This document shows positions 10,501-20,080 of a stretch of DNA of 64,000 nt, piece after piece. Below the pieces are notes generated by a model, which did not search any database, was not told the origin of the DNA, and saw nothing but the letters and a program-made list of their open reading frames with translations. Positions within the stretch are counted from its first letter, which is position 1; each line of letters begins with the position of its first letter. Position numbers and translations under genes: made by a program. Origin of the DNA: Pseudoscleropodium purum (taxonomy: Eukaryota; Streptophyta; Bryopsida; Hypnales; Brachytheciaceae); the NCBI GenBank assembly GCA_963969395.1, contig OZ017805.1, forward strand, positions 5,084,001 to 5,148,000, written 5' to 3'.

Positions 10501-11058
10501 AGACCCTCTGAAAGCACTGTAGTCCATGTGGTGGGTCAATATACTACTCGCGGTTCTGGTGGTCGTGGTGGTCGTAGTGGTCGTGGAGGAAGAAACAATG
10601 ATGGAGACCACGGAGACACAGTGTCAATAGCTCGCAAACGTCCGCATCGTGGAGTCGGAGTCAGGTTAGCTGAGCAACAAGTATTGCCATTTTTGCAGAC
10701 TTATACTCCGGGACCTACATCCTCAACCCCAGCATTTGTGATTCTTGGAGGCCCAGTTATAAATTCTGATGCGGAGGACCCAGATGCTAGAAGACACAAA
10801 ATGTTGCGGTTGAACCGTAGTGGTGGAAATAGAATCACGGAGGTCCGCAATGAGAACTCAGAGTTTGAAGGTCAACAAACAGACGGAGATGAACATGTTG
10901 GAAGTGAAGATTATGTAGACGGGGATGATGAGTACGACGAGGACTGTGACGAAGCCCCGGATGACGACGATTTGCTCATTCGCCATGTTGAGCGAGCAGG
11001 CCCTTCTACTCAAGCAGTTCGCCGATCAAGTCGTTTCAAAGATGTAGGCGAACCATGA
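7555..11058 (+). CDS. hAT transposase with long acidic/RGG tail (hAT1)
   Basis: This is an intact 1167-aa ORF from the ATG at 7555. A BED-like finger (C26, C29, H43, C55) should bind element ends. The DUF659-type RNase H-like core contains D243 in TDGWDD, D304 in CTDNASN, and C328-H331 in the GC-x2-H motif typical of hAT catalytic cores. The hAT C-terminal dimerisation region is centred on SSCKRN (C623). Both Asp positions and the Cys/His pair are present, so the enzyme could be active. About 500 further residues form an unusual tail: acidic runs (about 690-830), Asn/Asp/Gly-rich stretches, an RGG box near residue 1000, more acidic sequence, and a basic end. The gene is head to head with a VDW-RING gene. 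It would act in the nucleus by cut-and-paste. Confidence 0.92.
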   Translation: MATNRKTTREWEPWYDFSIDGSKVTCVFCGGTTAYKRERAFAHYGYKAKSERAVCSKIPRVVRHKFANCAGFVPQRTNLEDPHDGESIPSDPSVAAPNVATENINEHARNEGERGGRRRLEVLNENEDQLPTSNSEAASNFTRSRSLHQQQMVDAFNIAKRKELDEKWASFFYEANVPFNITRNPAFIEAVKATSLARFEYSPPSYHQLRTNLIEPKKLQIENEISAKTSFAVKNYGVTICTDGWDDVNRRPLMNVMMSCPAGDVFMGSIDTTGQNKTMVYIADQLKTFIEKVGANNVTQICTDNASNILGAMDDVVRTYPHIFKQGCAAHALDLLLEDWAKLPDFKDLIARAKTVCNYIRNHHATMSTFRELSPNLQLVVPAETHFASHFLMLQRLVTLKPVLEQLGGQPRVQNYVAALRNRQNGPQNRRDAMCVLNTIDDLTFWQRCKNYVFIVEDVLKALRVFDGREPAMGKAWITMHRLRRHVFQLREGPFFLPDHLATVMEETFEERWNMFFTDVHYAGALLNPYIKDNPALREDGTALRALHRVVQKMKDVVGVRFDDVIQEYVQYVEGEGPYSPDASLDIREAKLLPHRWWKAIGDCFLSKIAKRVLALTCSASSCKRNFSMYSFVHNRNKNRLAVEKAETLVYIYTNSRVLRQKPGADPVRWYDLNNVSEDSDPDELGPIPVDEPNRHREFDAMLAAEEEEDDMEANRPPPAPQANPHGWGRDMDHREEARNYYGEEDDMEDNIRHEAWGPWAPNPRLSPSPIHQEEQEDEIGNEVDPFVFPVEEDEAIVGDDSVQNDDNDNDEDNDDDIPPPQNNRENRDDENGGNGGNGTNPTVLDHEGPIEDAPMIVSDNRLGGPNNVNADVHRHLRASLENTRTSETIDIIEPTGTIPRLFDVQRVRNRGGARGVDRIHPPSSVAIPSTMQEHRTFVPPRQHSSPNISGNSNPKSFQEGLRSVGDGNVVVDNAPNIGADGRPSESTVVHVVGQYTTRGSGGRGGRSGRGGRNNDGDHGDTVSIARKRPHRGVGVRLAEQQVLPFLQTYTPGPTSSTPAFVILGGPVINSDAEDPDARRHKMLRLNRSGGNRITEVRNENSEFEGQQTDGDEHVGSEDYVDGDDEYDEDCDEAPDDDDLLIRHVERAGPSTQAVRRSSRFKDVGEP

Positions 11059-11754
11059 GCACACGTAGGACATGTAGGCAATTCTTAAAATGACCTATGT
11101 GTAAAGAATGAGTAGTAAGTTGTGAGGTAACAATATGACAGGAGCACAAGTTGACAAAGTCTGGAAGTCTCATTTTCATAGTCATGTTATCGGATTATGT
11201 ATGGACGAAATCCCAGATTATTTGTGTTTTTCGCAAAGAAACATGCATATATATTGCTTGTAGCTTGATGTTGTGTGATGCATTTGAATTATCTTGTCCA
11301 TAGCCATGACTTTGTAAGAGGAAACTCAGGAAAGTGAAATGTATTAATTTCTTATGAAATGAATAATTTAATGAATTCATAGAATTGTAGATAATTGGAA
11401 TATAAAAGCAGTGGTGTATGTAAGCATTGACTACTTCTTTTTTTTTTCTATCAAAAGCAGGAGTTAAGGTAACCAAAGCCCAAGGGGCCATAAAAACAAT
11501 CACTTTCTATTTTTTTTTAAAACAAGAAATAAAATTGTGTGGTCCTCTGGAGAAAAAAGAGATCATCCATAAATAGTGACTAACAATGGTTTGGTAATTA
11601 AAGTATTTTACTTTAGAGGATAACAAATGGGGCACCAAAACATTCACTCAGATATCTTTTTTGATCAAAGTAGGTAGAGTAATTAAAAGGTCAGCAAAGC
11701 ATTGTCTTTTCGAAAATAATATAGAAGCCTTTAGAATAACCCCAAACACGCCTA
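11059..11754. other. 3' flank of hAT1, no gene seen
   Basis: AT-rich sequence between the hAT1 stop codon and the downstream CGTCCCCGCC array. Only short minus-strand ORFs without recognisable features are present. Confidence 0.5.
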
Positions 11755-12075
11755 GACACGAATACGTCCCCGCCCATACCGAAGTACGTCCCCGCCTCAT
11801 CATGACGTCCCCGCCCAGACAAAAGTAAGTCCCCGCCTCACCATGACGTCCCCGCCCAAACCTAAGTACGTCCCCGCCTCTATGTCAACGCGATGATTGC
11901 AACATGGCTGGCCACGTCAAACACTTCCGGTCAGGAGTAGGGGAAAATTTTGATTAGGGGCAGAATTTCCTGCCCGAAGTGTCCGCTTAGGGTTGGACAA
12001 GTCCGTCCGTCCGTCCGTTTTGTCTGTCCGTCCGGGACGTCCGGTGACCCTGAAGCGTCCGATTTGACAACCCTG
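11755..12075 (+). mobile_element. Right terminus of the hAT1 element
   Basis: CGTCCCCGCC copies recur at 11760-11880. A GTCC tetranucleotide run (about 12001-12017) follows, then an end reading GACAACCCTG at 12066-12075. The outermost CAACCCTG (CAGGGTTG inward) resembles hAT terminal repeats and matches the right end of the hAT2 element at 18397-18404. Just past 12075 the sequence changes abruptly to a block also found at 60423 and 49774, which supports this as a true boundary. No matching left end or 8-bp target duplication was found, so the left end may lie outside the window. Confidence 0.6.
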
Positions 12076-12097
12076 CTATACTCCTTTAATGATATAT

Positions 12098-12143
<46 letters not shown>

Positions 12144-14057
12144 TTAGATAAATCAACATGAACAAATCAATGATCATATATTTCATAGATCTATTCTTCA
12201 TCAATCAAATAAGAGTGCATGTTCAAATATAGACAAAGATGGTTTCTCTATTTGTTTCCAAAAATTAAATAAAAAAATAGAGAAAGATATGAAGTGAATG
12301 TTACTTGGAGAATTGAAGGGAAAGAAATTGAAGTACTCAATTGCATTTTATTAAATTGGAAAATTACATGTGAATGGCATGAATTAATCTTCATAGATGC
12401 TAAACTCATACGAGTTGCATTTCAACATTTATGATTTATGCAATTGATTGAATTGAAAGCTATTGTAATTACATTTTCAAATTTTCGATTCAATCATTCA
12501 AATTTGCAAGAGTGATTTATGATAGATTTATAACTTTAAATGTGAAAGCATTGAATGCCTTTATGTGTTTGTTCATCAATATATTAATTTTAAATAAATA
12601 ATATATATTTTTTATAACATATGCATAAACCATTGCATTAAAAAAAACAAAAACTAAGAGCTAAGCCAAATAGGCTGGTCAAATGAAGAGAACAAGAGAA
12701 CAAGAGCCCTACAAGAAAGCGAAGGAAAAAAAAGAAAATATCAGAAGGATTCAAAGAAAGGAGTAAGATGCATTCTTGCAAGACCGTAGAATACATAATG
12801 ATTTCAAAATCCAAACACAAATATATTTTCTATTTCAATGAGAGCCAAAAATGAAAAATGAACTACCCTGCTCTCAAAGATTGTACAATGTACACGTTAT
12901 ACAAAATGAACATATAACAAAAAGAATAGAAGACATCGTTTATCATGATTGAAAACTGAAATGATTTTTTCTTTCTATGTAGAATATTTTATGAAATGTA
13001 ACAATGTATTTAATTATCATAGTAATTGGTAGAAATCTTTGTGCAATACATAGAAACATTTCATTCATGTGGAGTTTTTTCACTTATTTAGGATTAAAAT
13101 TGAAGTATTATACTCTACAAAGTACAAACCAAAAACAATACCATATACCTAAGTTCAAAAGTTTACAATTGTTTCGAGAATTCATTTTGAAAACTCAAAC
13201 GAAGAAATATTTTATAATCAATATCTTGTTCATTTGAATCATTTCAAAATTCGAATTCCGAATTCAATTCCTATTTATGATAGAAATTATGTTTGTCAAT
13301 TTTTTAGATCTTTAAACAATGAACCCTCTTTTTTTAAATTAATATTTAAAAACATCTAAAATAATAATATTGGAATTATCCTTCAAAATAAATATAGCAC
13401 ATGTAATCATGTAAAAGTGTATAATGTATTCTACTCAACCAACTCAAGTAACGAATTTTTCTATATTTTTAAAGAAAAATATAGCCATACATGATTTGAA
13501 AGTTAAAACATTGATTCTTTTTCTTTGTTTTCAAATCTAATCAAAATTTCATTAAAAAATATGAAAGACTCGATGTTCATTTGAAGATCGTGATGCACTT
13601 CTAATTAGAAATCACAACCTTTCATTAAATATCATGAGGTTGAAATCCATTAAATTGTTATTCTAATTATGTATTGGGGCCTTTTTTTCAAATTTCATTT
13701 GCTTACCATGAAAAAGGAATTGATTATTTCTGCAAAACATTCAATTTTCTAATGAACTTTAAAAAAATCCCCACCATCTTCAGATCTTCTCAAAACCTAT
13801 TTAGAGGGATAATATGAGTAAATAATCCAAACATATTGAACTTAACCACATTCCCCTCATTCGTAAAACAATTTAGGGGAGAAAAGAAAAGGTTTAGGGT
13901 AATTAGGGTATAAGGTTTAGGGTTTAGATTTTTTTTTTTTTTAAATGATAAATCAATTACATTGATCCTCATTTAGCAGTGATTATTAGGCTGTTTTTTT
14001 TTGGAAATGTTACCACTCTTTTTGAGTGATATCGGCCTCATAAGATGCTCCAATGGA
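12076..14057 (+). repeat. AT-rich block, copy A of three
   Basis: This noncoding block begins with an (AT)n microsatellite (about 12092-12136). It matches 60423-62401 in the same orientation and 47796-49774 inverted, with scattered substitutions and small indels. All three copies end at CTCCAATGGA followed by CAG and a GC-rich array. The shared short ORFs (for example 13004-13237) mirror the duplication and are not supported as genes. Confidence 0.8.
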
Positions 14058-14059
14058 CA

Positions 14060-14325
14060 GTTGGGTGGACGGCGGCGGCGGTCAATGTTTAAGTGGGGCG
14101 GCCGGCGTGTCTAAAGCGCGGACGGCGTCAGAAGGCGGACAATGCGGACAGTTCCGTCCGATCGCCCCGTCCGACCGCCCGTCCGCCCCATTTGGCTTGT
14201 CCGATCGACCGCCCCGTCCGTCCCATCCGCCTGTCCGCCCGTCCACTTCAGCCCCGTCCGCGCCATTGGTTGTTTTTGAATGTAAATCCTAAAAATGAAC
14301 CTTAAATTTTTTGGAGGGGCTATAA
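14060..14325 (+). promoter_or_regulatory. CCGTCCG-rich array and TATA box of hAT2 copy 1
   Basis: Repeated GTCCGCCC/CCGTCCG words fill about 14155-14265. CTATAAATG follows at 14317-14325, about 250 bp before the transposase ATG at 14575. The core word differs from that of hAT1 (CGTCCCCGCC). The overlapping short ORFs on both strands here are translations of the array. Confidence 0.55.
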
Positions 14326-14574
14326 ATGTTAGAAGAGAAGCTTTGGTATTCACTCTCAAAAAATCGAACGCTAAGATTTCCAAGGGCTATGAGCTTCAAT
14401 TTATTGTGTCTCTTGCTTGATAATGCATAGTTCGGAGGACAGGGGGGCTTTGATTTTCAAAGCTTCATGTGACTAATTTCATTGATATTGTATACATTGT
14501 CACGTTGTGGGTTTCAAATTTAAAACATTCTATTGGTTTCTTTTGAAATTGAGGTAAAACATACACTTGTCAGT

Positions 14575-17500
14575 ATGGGGGCCAAACCGACGGGGGATTT
14601 TTCTCCTTCGTATAGTGTGCCACAGGGTGGTAAAATAGAATGTAGGCTTTGCAAGGCGGTGATGGCAAGGAGGCTCGGCCGTATGTTAAGCCACTTAGGC
14701 TATCCTGGGCCTGAAGGTATACGTGATAAAGGGGTGAGCCTTTGTCTACGATTACCAATGGCAGTTCGAGATTTATTTCGGCATTGCGAAGGAGTTTTTC
14801 TAAAACGCGTCGTAATGGACAATGTGGATGGCAACCCTGGCCCTTCAGATGTCCAAGAGTTTTTGGCCGGAAAGGCTATGTTGCATTCTAACCAAGAAGA
14901 CTCTTGTCTAGCGTCCAAAGAATTGGTATCAATGGTGTGTGCCACAACTGAAGTGACTTTGAGTACAGAAGCTCCTAGTGAACGTGAAACCCCAAGGGCA
15001 TCAAGTTCTAGGCCTCAGAGGCAAGGCAGCTTAGTGAATGGGTTTGAAGAAGGTCATAGACGCAAATTACATTCAGTGTGGGCAAATTTTTCTTATTCGA
15101 CGATTATACCATTTTCCGTGGCTCAAAATCCAGCTTTTAAATAAGCAGTGAAGAAAACGGCTGCGTTCGGTAGGCCATACATTCCTCCTTCATACCACGA
15201 CCTTCGGTACAAATTGTTGAATGAGGCGAAGACCAACATTCAGACACAGTTGAATGCACGGATTGAAGATAGCATTCGAAAATTTGGAGCAACATTGTCC
15301 ATCGATGGATGGAGCTCCGTGACTAATCGACCTCTCATCAATGCCATGCTTGTATCATCCGTAGGTGAAGAATTTCTTGGATCTGTGGATACAAGTGGTT
15401 GTGAAAAAAATGCGGAGTACTTGGCAGCTATGTTGGAAAAGTTCATTGAACAAGTGGGGTCCAAGAACGTCGTGTTAATAACTACGGATAATGCTCCCGT
15501 GAATCCGTCCGCATGGGATGTAATATCTGCAAAATATCCTCATATTTTTTACCAAGGGTGCGTGGTACATGCATTGAATTTGTTGTTGAAGGATTGGACT
15601 GCACAGAAATGGATTGCTTCCAAATTGGATAAAGGAGTTCTTGTCGCAAAATTTATCAAGAAGAGACATATGCCACTAGCTCTATTGCGAAAGTATTTGC
15701 CAAATCTTGGTCTCTTGATGCTTGGGGATACAAGGTTCGCCTCTAAATTTATCATGATGGAGCGTTTGACAAAATTGAGAGGAGCATTGGAACAAACGGT
15801 GGTAGATCCGCAATGGGTTGAGTATGTACATACTCTCAAGAAGAAACGTGGAGCCAAAGTCCAACCAGAAGACTTGGCCTTAGCGGTAAAGAAAATTGTT
15901 CTTGATGACCATTTTTGGAATCAGTCCATCAATTATGTGGAGATGGTTGAACCAATCATATGTGTACTCCGCGATTTGGATTTAAAATCACCATGCATAG
16001 GGAAGGTGTTGCATATCATGAGGAAGTTAGAGAAGTACGTGAACGGATTACAAAGTCCACCATTTTGTTTGCTAGAAGAACTTGCAATTCCATTGGTACA
16101 GTCTTTTTATGCCCGAAGAAGAATGGTGGACAACGATCTCCAATCAGCTGTAGCTCTTTTGAATCCATACCTTCTTCATGACAAAGAGGTAGCGGATGAC
16201 GCAGATGCAATGTCAGGATGTAAGAAAGTTTTGGAGAGAATATGTAAACCGGATGAATATGCAGCAGTGGTGAAGGAATTTGTAGCTTTTCGACACAAGG
16301 AACCTCCATTCCACAATATGTTGAATCCGGGAGATCAAATGTTGTCCGCACATGCTTGGTGGGATTTTGAAGGTGCGTGTGGCAAGTTTATAGCTCCATT
16401 AGCGAAGAGGATATTGACTCAACCAGTGTCATCATCTTCATGTGAACGGAATTGGAGCAACTATTCTTTTGTTCACAACAAATCTCGAAATAAATTGAAG
16501 CCGGAGAGAGCAACGGATTTGGTGTACGTGTATACCAATTCCAAAGTATTAAACGCATCGAAGGAAAAAGATGAAAAAAAATGGTATAATGATAATGTGG
16601 ATCGGATGGAATTAGAGGATTCAGATAGACCAACTTTAGAAGACGATGATGACGAGGATTTGGAAAGGGCCCTTTCAACTGTAGATGGCGGGGATGACTT
16701 CAATCGTGCGACAACATGGGGAGATGAAGACGTTATGGAAGGCTTTCCCGATTTGGTGAATGATACGCATGATTATCATCTAAACCGCAAGGATGTCGTT
16801 CCCGACAATGCAAACGATGCATATATCTTTTATGAAGACGAGGACAATGTAGGGGTACAAAAGAATCTACTTTCTTTAACTGCATATTGCAATGGAACGA
16901 GATACTTGAATAGCGAAAACATTCTATCGGAAAAGGCAAACGCTATTGCGAAAGAGGTGAAAATCAATGAGAATGCTATTGGTAATGATGGGAGAAATGA
17001 AGAAGTTTTAATTTCTCAATCTCCATCTGTGGCATTAAATGTAGTGCAAGGAAACGACAAAAGAGAAGATGCAGTCATGGAGGTGGACGTTCCAAAAGAT
17101 GTGGGCAACAATAGTGGTGATGAGGGGGAATCAAATATTGCGGTACAGAAAAATAGTGATTCAGTTGGGATGGCAGTCACAAATTCGACAATTGTGAAGA
17201 GTGATAAAGGAAAAGAGCCAATGAAGTCAATTTTTGAAGTACCGAGATCTAGTGCTCTTCCACCAATACCGTTGAAGTCTGTTAGCACACGATTGGATGA
17301 TTCTCAGAGCTTTGGATATGGAAAATGCCTAGTGAACATTTCCAAAGAAATTTCTACAGGCGGTAATCTACGGAAAGTAGCGTCATTACCTACAAGCCTA
17401 AGTGATACGGATAGTGATCAGATGCCATTGGCATCTTTGCATGATCGCATTTTAGGAAAAGGAATGGCGCAAGAACCCATCAAATCAACAAATGGCACTC

Positions 17501-17931
17501 TATTACTTCAAAAGAAAGCCAGAGTGAAGATAACCGTTCATGGACATGTCGACCCTACATCGAAATTGATGGTTCAAGAATCGAGTAAGGTGAAAGCGAA
17601 AAGAGAAATGCAACCTTTTGCTATCTCTCTAGTGAAGAATAGGACCCCTCTTGATGAAAATGTTGCTACTTTGTCAAATAGAAAGAAAAGAAAGGTTCCT
17701 ATTCAAAAAGCCTTTAATCATTTTGTCAAAGTAAAAAAAGAAAAATTAAATTCGAAAGAAGGGAGTAAACCTACTTCGAGAGAAGACTTAAAGGAGACAA
17801 CGATACTTGATTCCAACAATGAAGATGACTCCGACAATGAAGATGACTCCAATAATGAAGATTTTGAACGGAGAGCTGTAGGAGAGAGTAGTGGGGCTGA
17901 GGTTAAAGGAGATGTGGATTGGCGTCCATAG
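14575..17931 (+). pseudogene. hAT2 transposase, one nonsense codon
   Basis: A single reading frame of 1118 codons is interrupted only by TAA at 15142-15144 (codon 190), where hAT1 has Glu in NPAFIEAV. I chose the ATG at 14575; the frame extends further upstream only to a TTG. A BED-like finger (C23, C26, H40, C57), D244 in the SIDGWSS motif, D305 in TTDNAPVN, C329-H332 in the GC-x2-H motif and the hAT dimerisation motif SSSSCERNW near codon 623 are all present. The acidic, lysine-rich tail is about 400 codons long. Apart from the stop it looks functional. The downstream 927 codons are identical to copy 2 at 36493-39276 and share the same TAA. Readthrough or mobilisation in trans is possible but unproven. 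Confidence 0.85.
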
Positions 17932-18595
17932 GAATTGTAGAGATGTGAATTTAGATGTTTGATTGTTTAGTTGCTCATAATATATGGAGTTCATGTTGAC
18001 AAATGACAATGGTTTCTTCAATCATTTTATTATAAAATTGTTTGTTTATTGATGATATACATCTTGCTGGATTTTAAAGTGATTTTGTTTCTAAATCAAA
18101 ATGAAATTCAACAAAAAAAATTAAAAAAATATTTCATATTTTAGCTTTTACATAAATAGTGATATACAACTGTATTGAATCGCAATTGAAATATAAGAAA
18201 AATCAAAATCCAAATGACTTCACTCTCAATCTCTCATTGGTGAAAACAATCAAAACAAAAAATCCAAAATGGGTTTTCTAAGCCGCCCCGTCCGTCCCGC
18301 CCGTCCGCCTTCCGATGGCGGGAGGGACGTTGCGTTCGCTAACATCTGTGCGTCCGGACGTCCGGACGCTATTTTGGGCCGGACGTAGAGATTCGTCAAC
18401 CCTGAGAATTGGAATGGAAACTCCTTACTCTGCCAAAACAAACTTGTCACTTGCTCCTTTTCTTGGCTCCGGTGCCGCTCGTCCCAATGGAGTCAATGCT
18501 TGACTACTTGATGGACCTACCCCTAAAGTGAAGATAGACTTCAGTTCCTCCGATTGTAGCTAAATTAGACCACTAGAAGCCTACTGAATTGGAGT

Positions 18596-20080
18596 CTATC
18601 GAATCAGAGTATCTCGGAATATGCTCCTGGGGACTTCTGGAAACCCTTTTAAATCAGTAGCCCGTTCCGGATTCAGGTATTCCAACAACTTGCGCATGTC
18701 CTTTGGATCAATCCCCATCTGAGCTTCAAAGTCGACCAAGTTCTTTACCATCCTTGATCCGGTCATGTGTCCTTCCTTCTCCAATCAAACAATATAGAGA
18801 TCAGCTCGGATCACTGTATGCTTTGGAACCATGATGAGTTCCTTGAAGTTGTGGACAAGTCGAAGAGCCTCCATCTCTTTCCGTCTCGTCGCGTTCAGTT
18901 CCCCCTCCGTCCATTCGAGTTGGGACTTGAAGTTGTCCCTTTCTTTCTCCAACTTCTGGATCTGTTCCTCTTTTTGTTGGAACTCTTTTGGATTCGGACA
19001 TTTTCGGATCTCTTCCAAAATTTGGTCCGACTCTACTTTAAGTTCATCCGCAATAAGGAGCACACGATCCTTCAGGTTGCCATACATTTGTTTGGCATGT
19101 TGCATCCACTAGATTCCAGCTTCAAAGAAATCCAAGTCTATAGGATGTTACGGATCTGGAATCGGCTCCTCTTTATCCGGTGTTGGTGCCTTCTCTTGTA
19201 CAGCCAAATTTGTGGACTTCCTTTATTTCCGATTCACTATTTCTTCTTCTTCTAGTTGCCCTTCTTCTTCAAATTCTTTCACCTCTTTCTCCAACTCATC
19301 CGTCAAGCCGTACTTCAAGATCTCAACTCTAGTGTTGTATTGAATTGTCTCTTTGACACTTAAGACCTCCTTGTAGTGATTGAGGTGGAACAGATATGGG
19401 GTGATAGGACCGTGTTTTGCCCAGCCCACTTGATCTACCAATTTGCCTACTACTCTCTAAATCACTCTTCTCCAATGGACAATCTAATCCTCTAAAGCCT
19501 TGAAAATGGTATTAGCCATCGTGACCGTAATCCGGGTAGGTTTTTTAGGATACAAGATCGGAATTACAAAATTCAGTACCCATCTATACCTCTCATGCTT
19601 ACAGTAACTAATGGCAAAACCCTCCTTTATATGGATCTGACTTTGGAACTTTTTGACTACGTACTTATCCACTCTTCCAGCTAGTTTGAGTTTGTTCTTT
19701 TTAAACAAATAGTCACCCACCTCGATGTCTTCCGTCCAAACTACAAGTCAACCTCTCACCGTCAACTCGTACTGGTTCAGAACTCTGTAAATGAGTTCCT
19801 CAATCATCTCTTTGTTCTTCAAACTCCATGGCCTATCTAACAATCTGACACACCTGATACACATGAGGTCCTCCTCTAACTGCACTTGGTAGGTAGATCA
19901 GAAGGAATCACTGAACAAACCATTCGGGCTACAACTCTAGACTTTTGCATAGCTAGATCACCAACCGCTGCCATGAATCATTGATAGTCGACAACCTAAT
20001 CTGGTACACACGGCACCGACCTTTTTGTCCTCTTTCTATCCCAATCGCTAATTCACCACTCTTTCTCTTAGCTATATGAT
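18596..20080 (-). pseudogene. Decayed relative of the 552-aa orphan ORF
   Basis: Fragments in several frames follow the order of the intact protein at 45047-46705. Near 19740-19830 they read like its KPWGFREERM region and the following VRG motif. At 19484-19720 there is a match around PKKPTRITVTMANTIF, and at 19223-19441 a PYLFHL motif with an acidic stretch. A coiled coil lies at 18785-19105, and SRMVKNLVDF at 18596-18784. Stops and frameshifts separate the fragments, so it is a dead copy. It sits just right of hAT2 copy 1. I saw no terminal repeats for it. Confidence 0.65.

Larger units (their letters stand above)
14058..18404 (+). mobile_element. hAT2 element, copy 1 (probable internal-deletion derivative)
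   Basis: The left end CAGTTGGGTGGACGG at 14058 corresponds to CAGCTAGGCGGACGC at 62402, where a VDW-RING gene follows. Here homology to that gene's GC-rich leader lasts only to about 14160 and is joined directly to the GC-rich leader of hAT2. The right end is TCGTCAACCCTG at 18393-18404. The simplest reading is a VDW-RING plus hAT2 element that lost the RING gene. The 8 bp outside each end do not match (ccaatgga against agaattgg), so a single clean insertion is not demonstrated. Confidence 0.5.

Noticed and set aside
13004..13237. 77-codon ORF repeated at 48608-48841 and 61356-61589
   Set aside because: It is conserved only because the whole AT-rich block is repeated; composition is that of AT-rich noncoding DNA.
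14053..14383. Overlapping Pro/Ser/Arg-rich ORFs on both strands
   Set aside because: They lie in the CCGTCCG array of hAT2 and have array-like repeats in every frame.
14058..18404. 8-bp target duplication for hAT2 copy 1
   Set aside because: The flanks ccaatgga and agaattgg do not match; the same search failed for copy 2 (cgggaatg against tccattgg).
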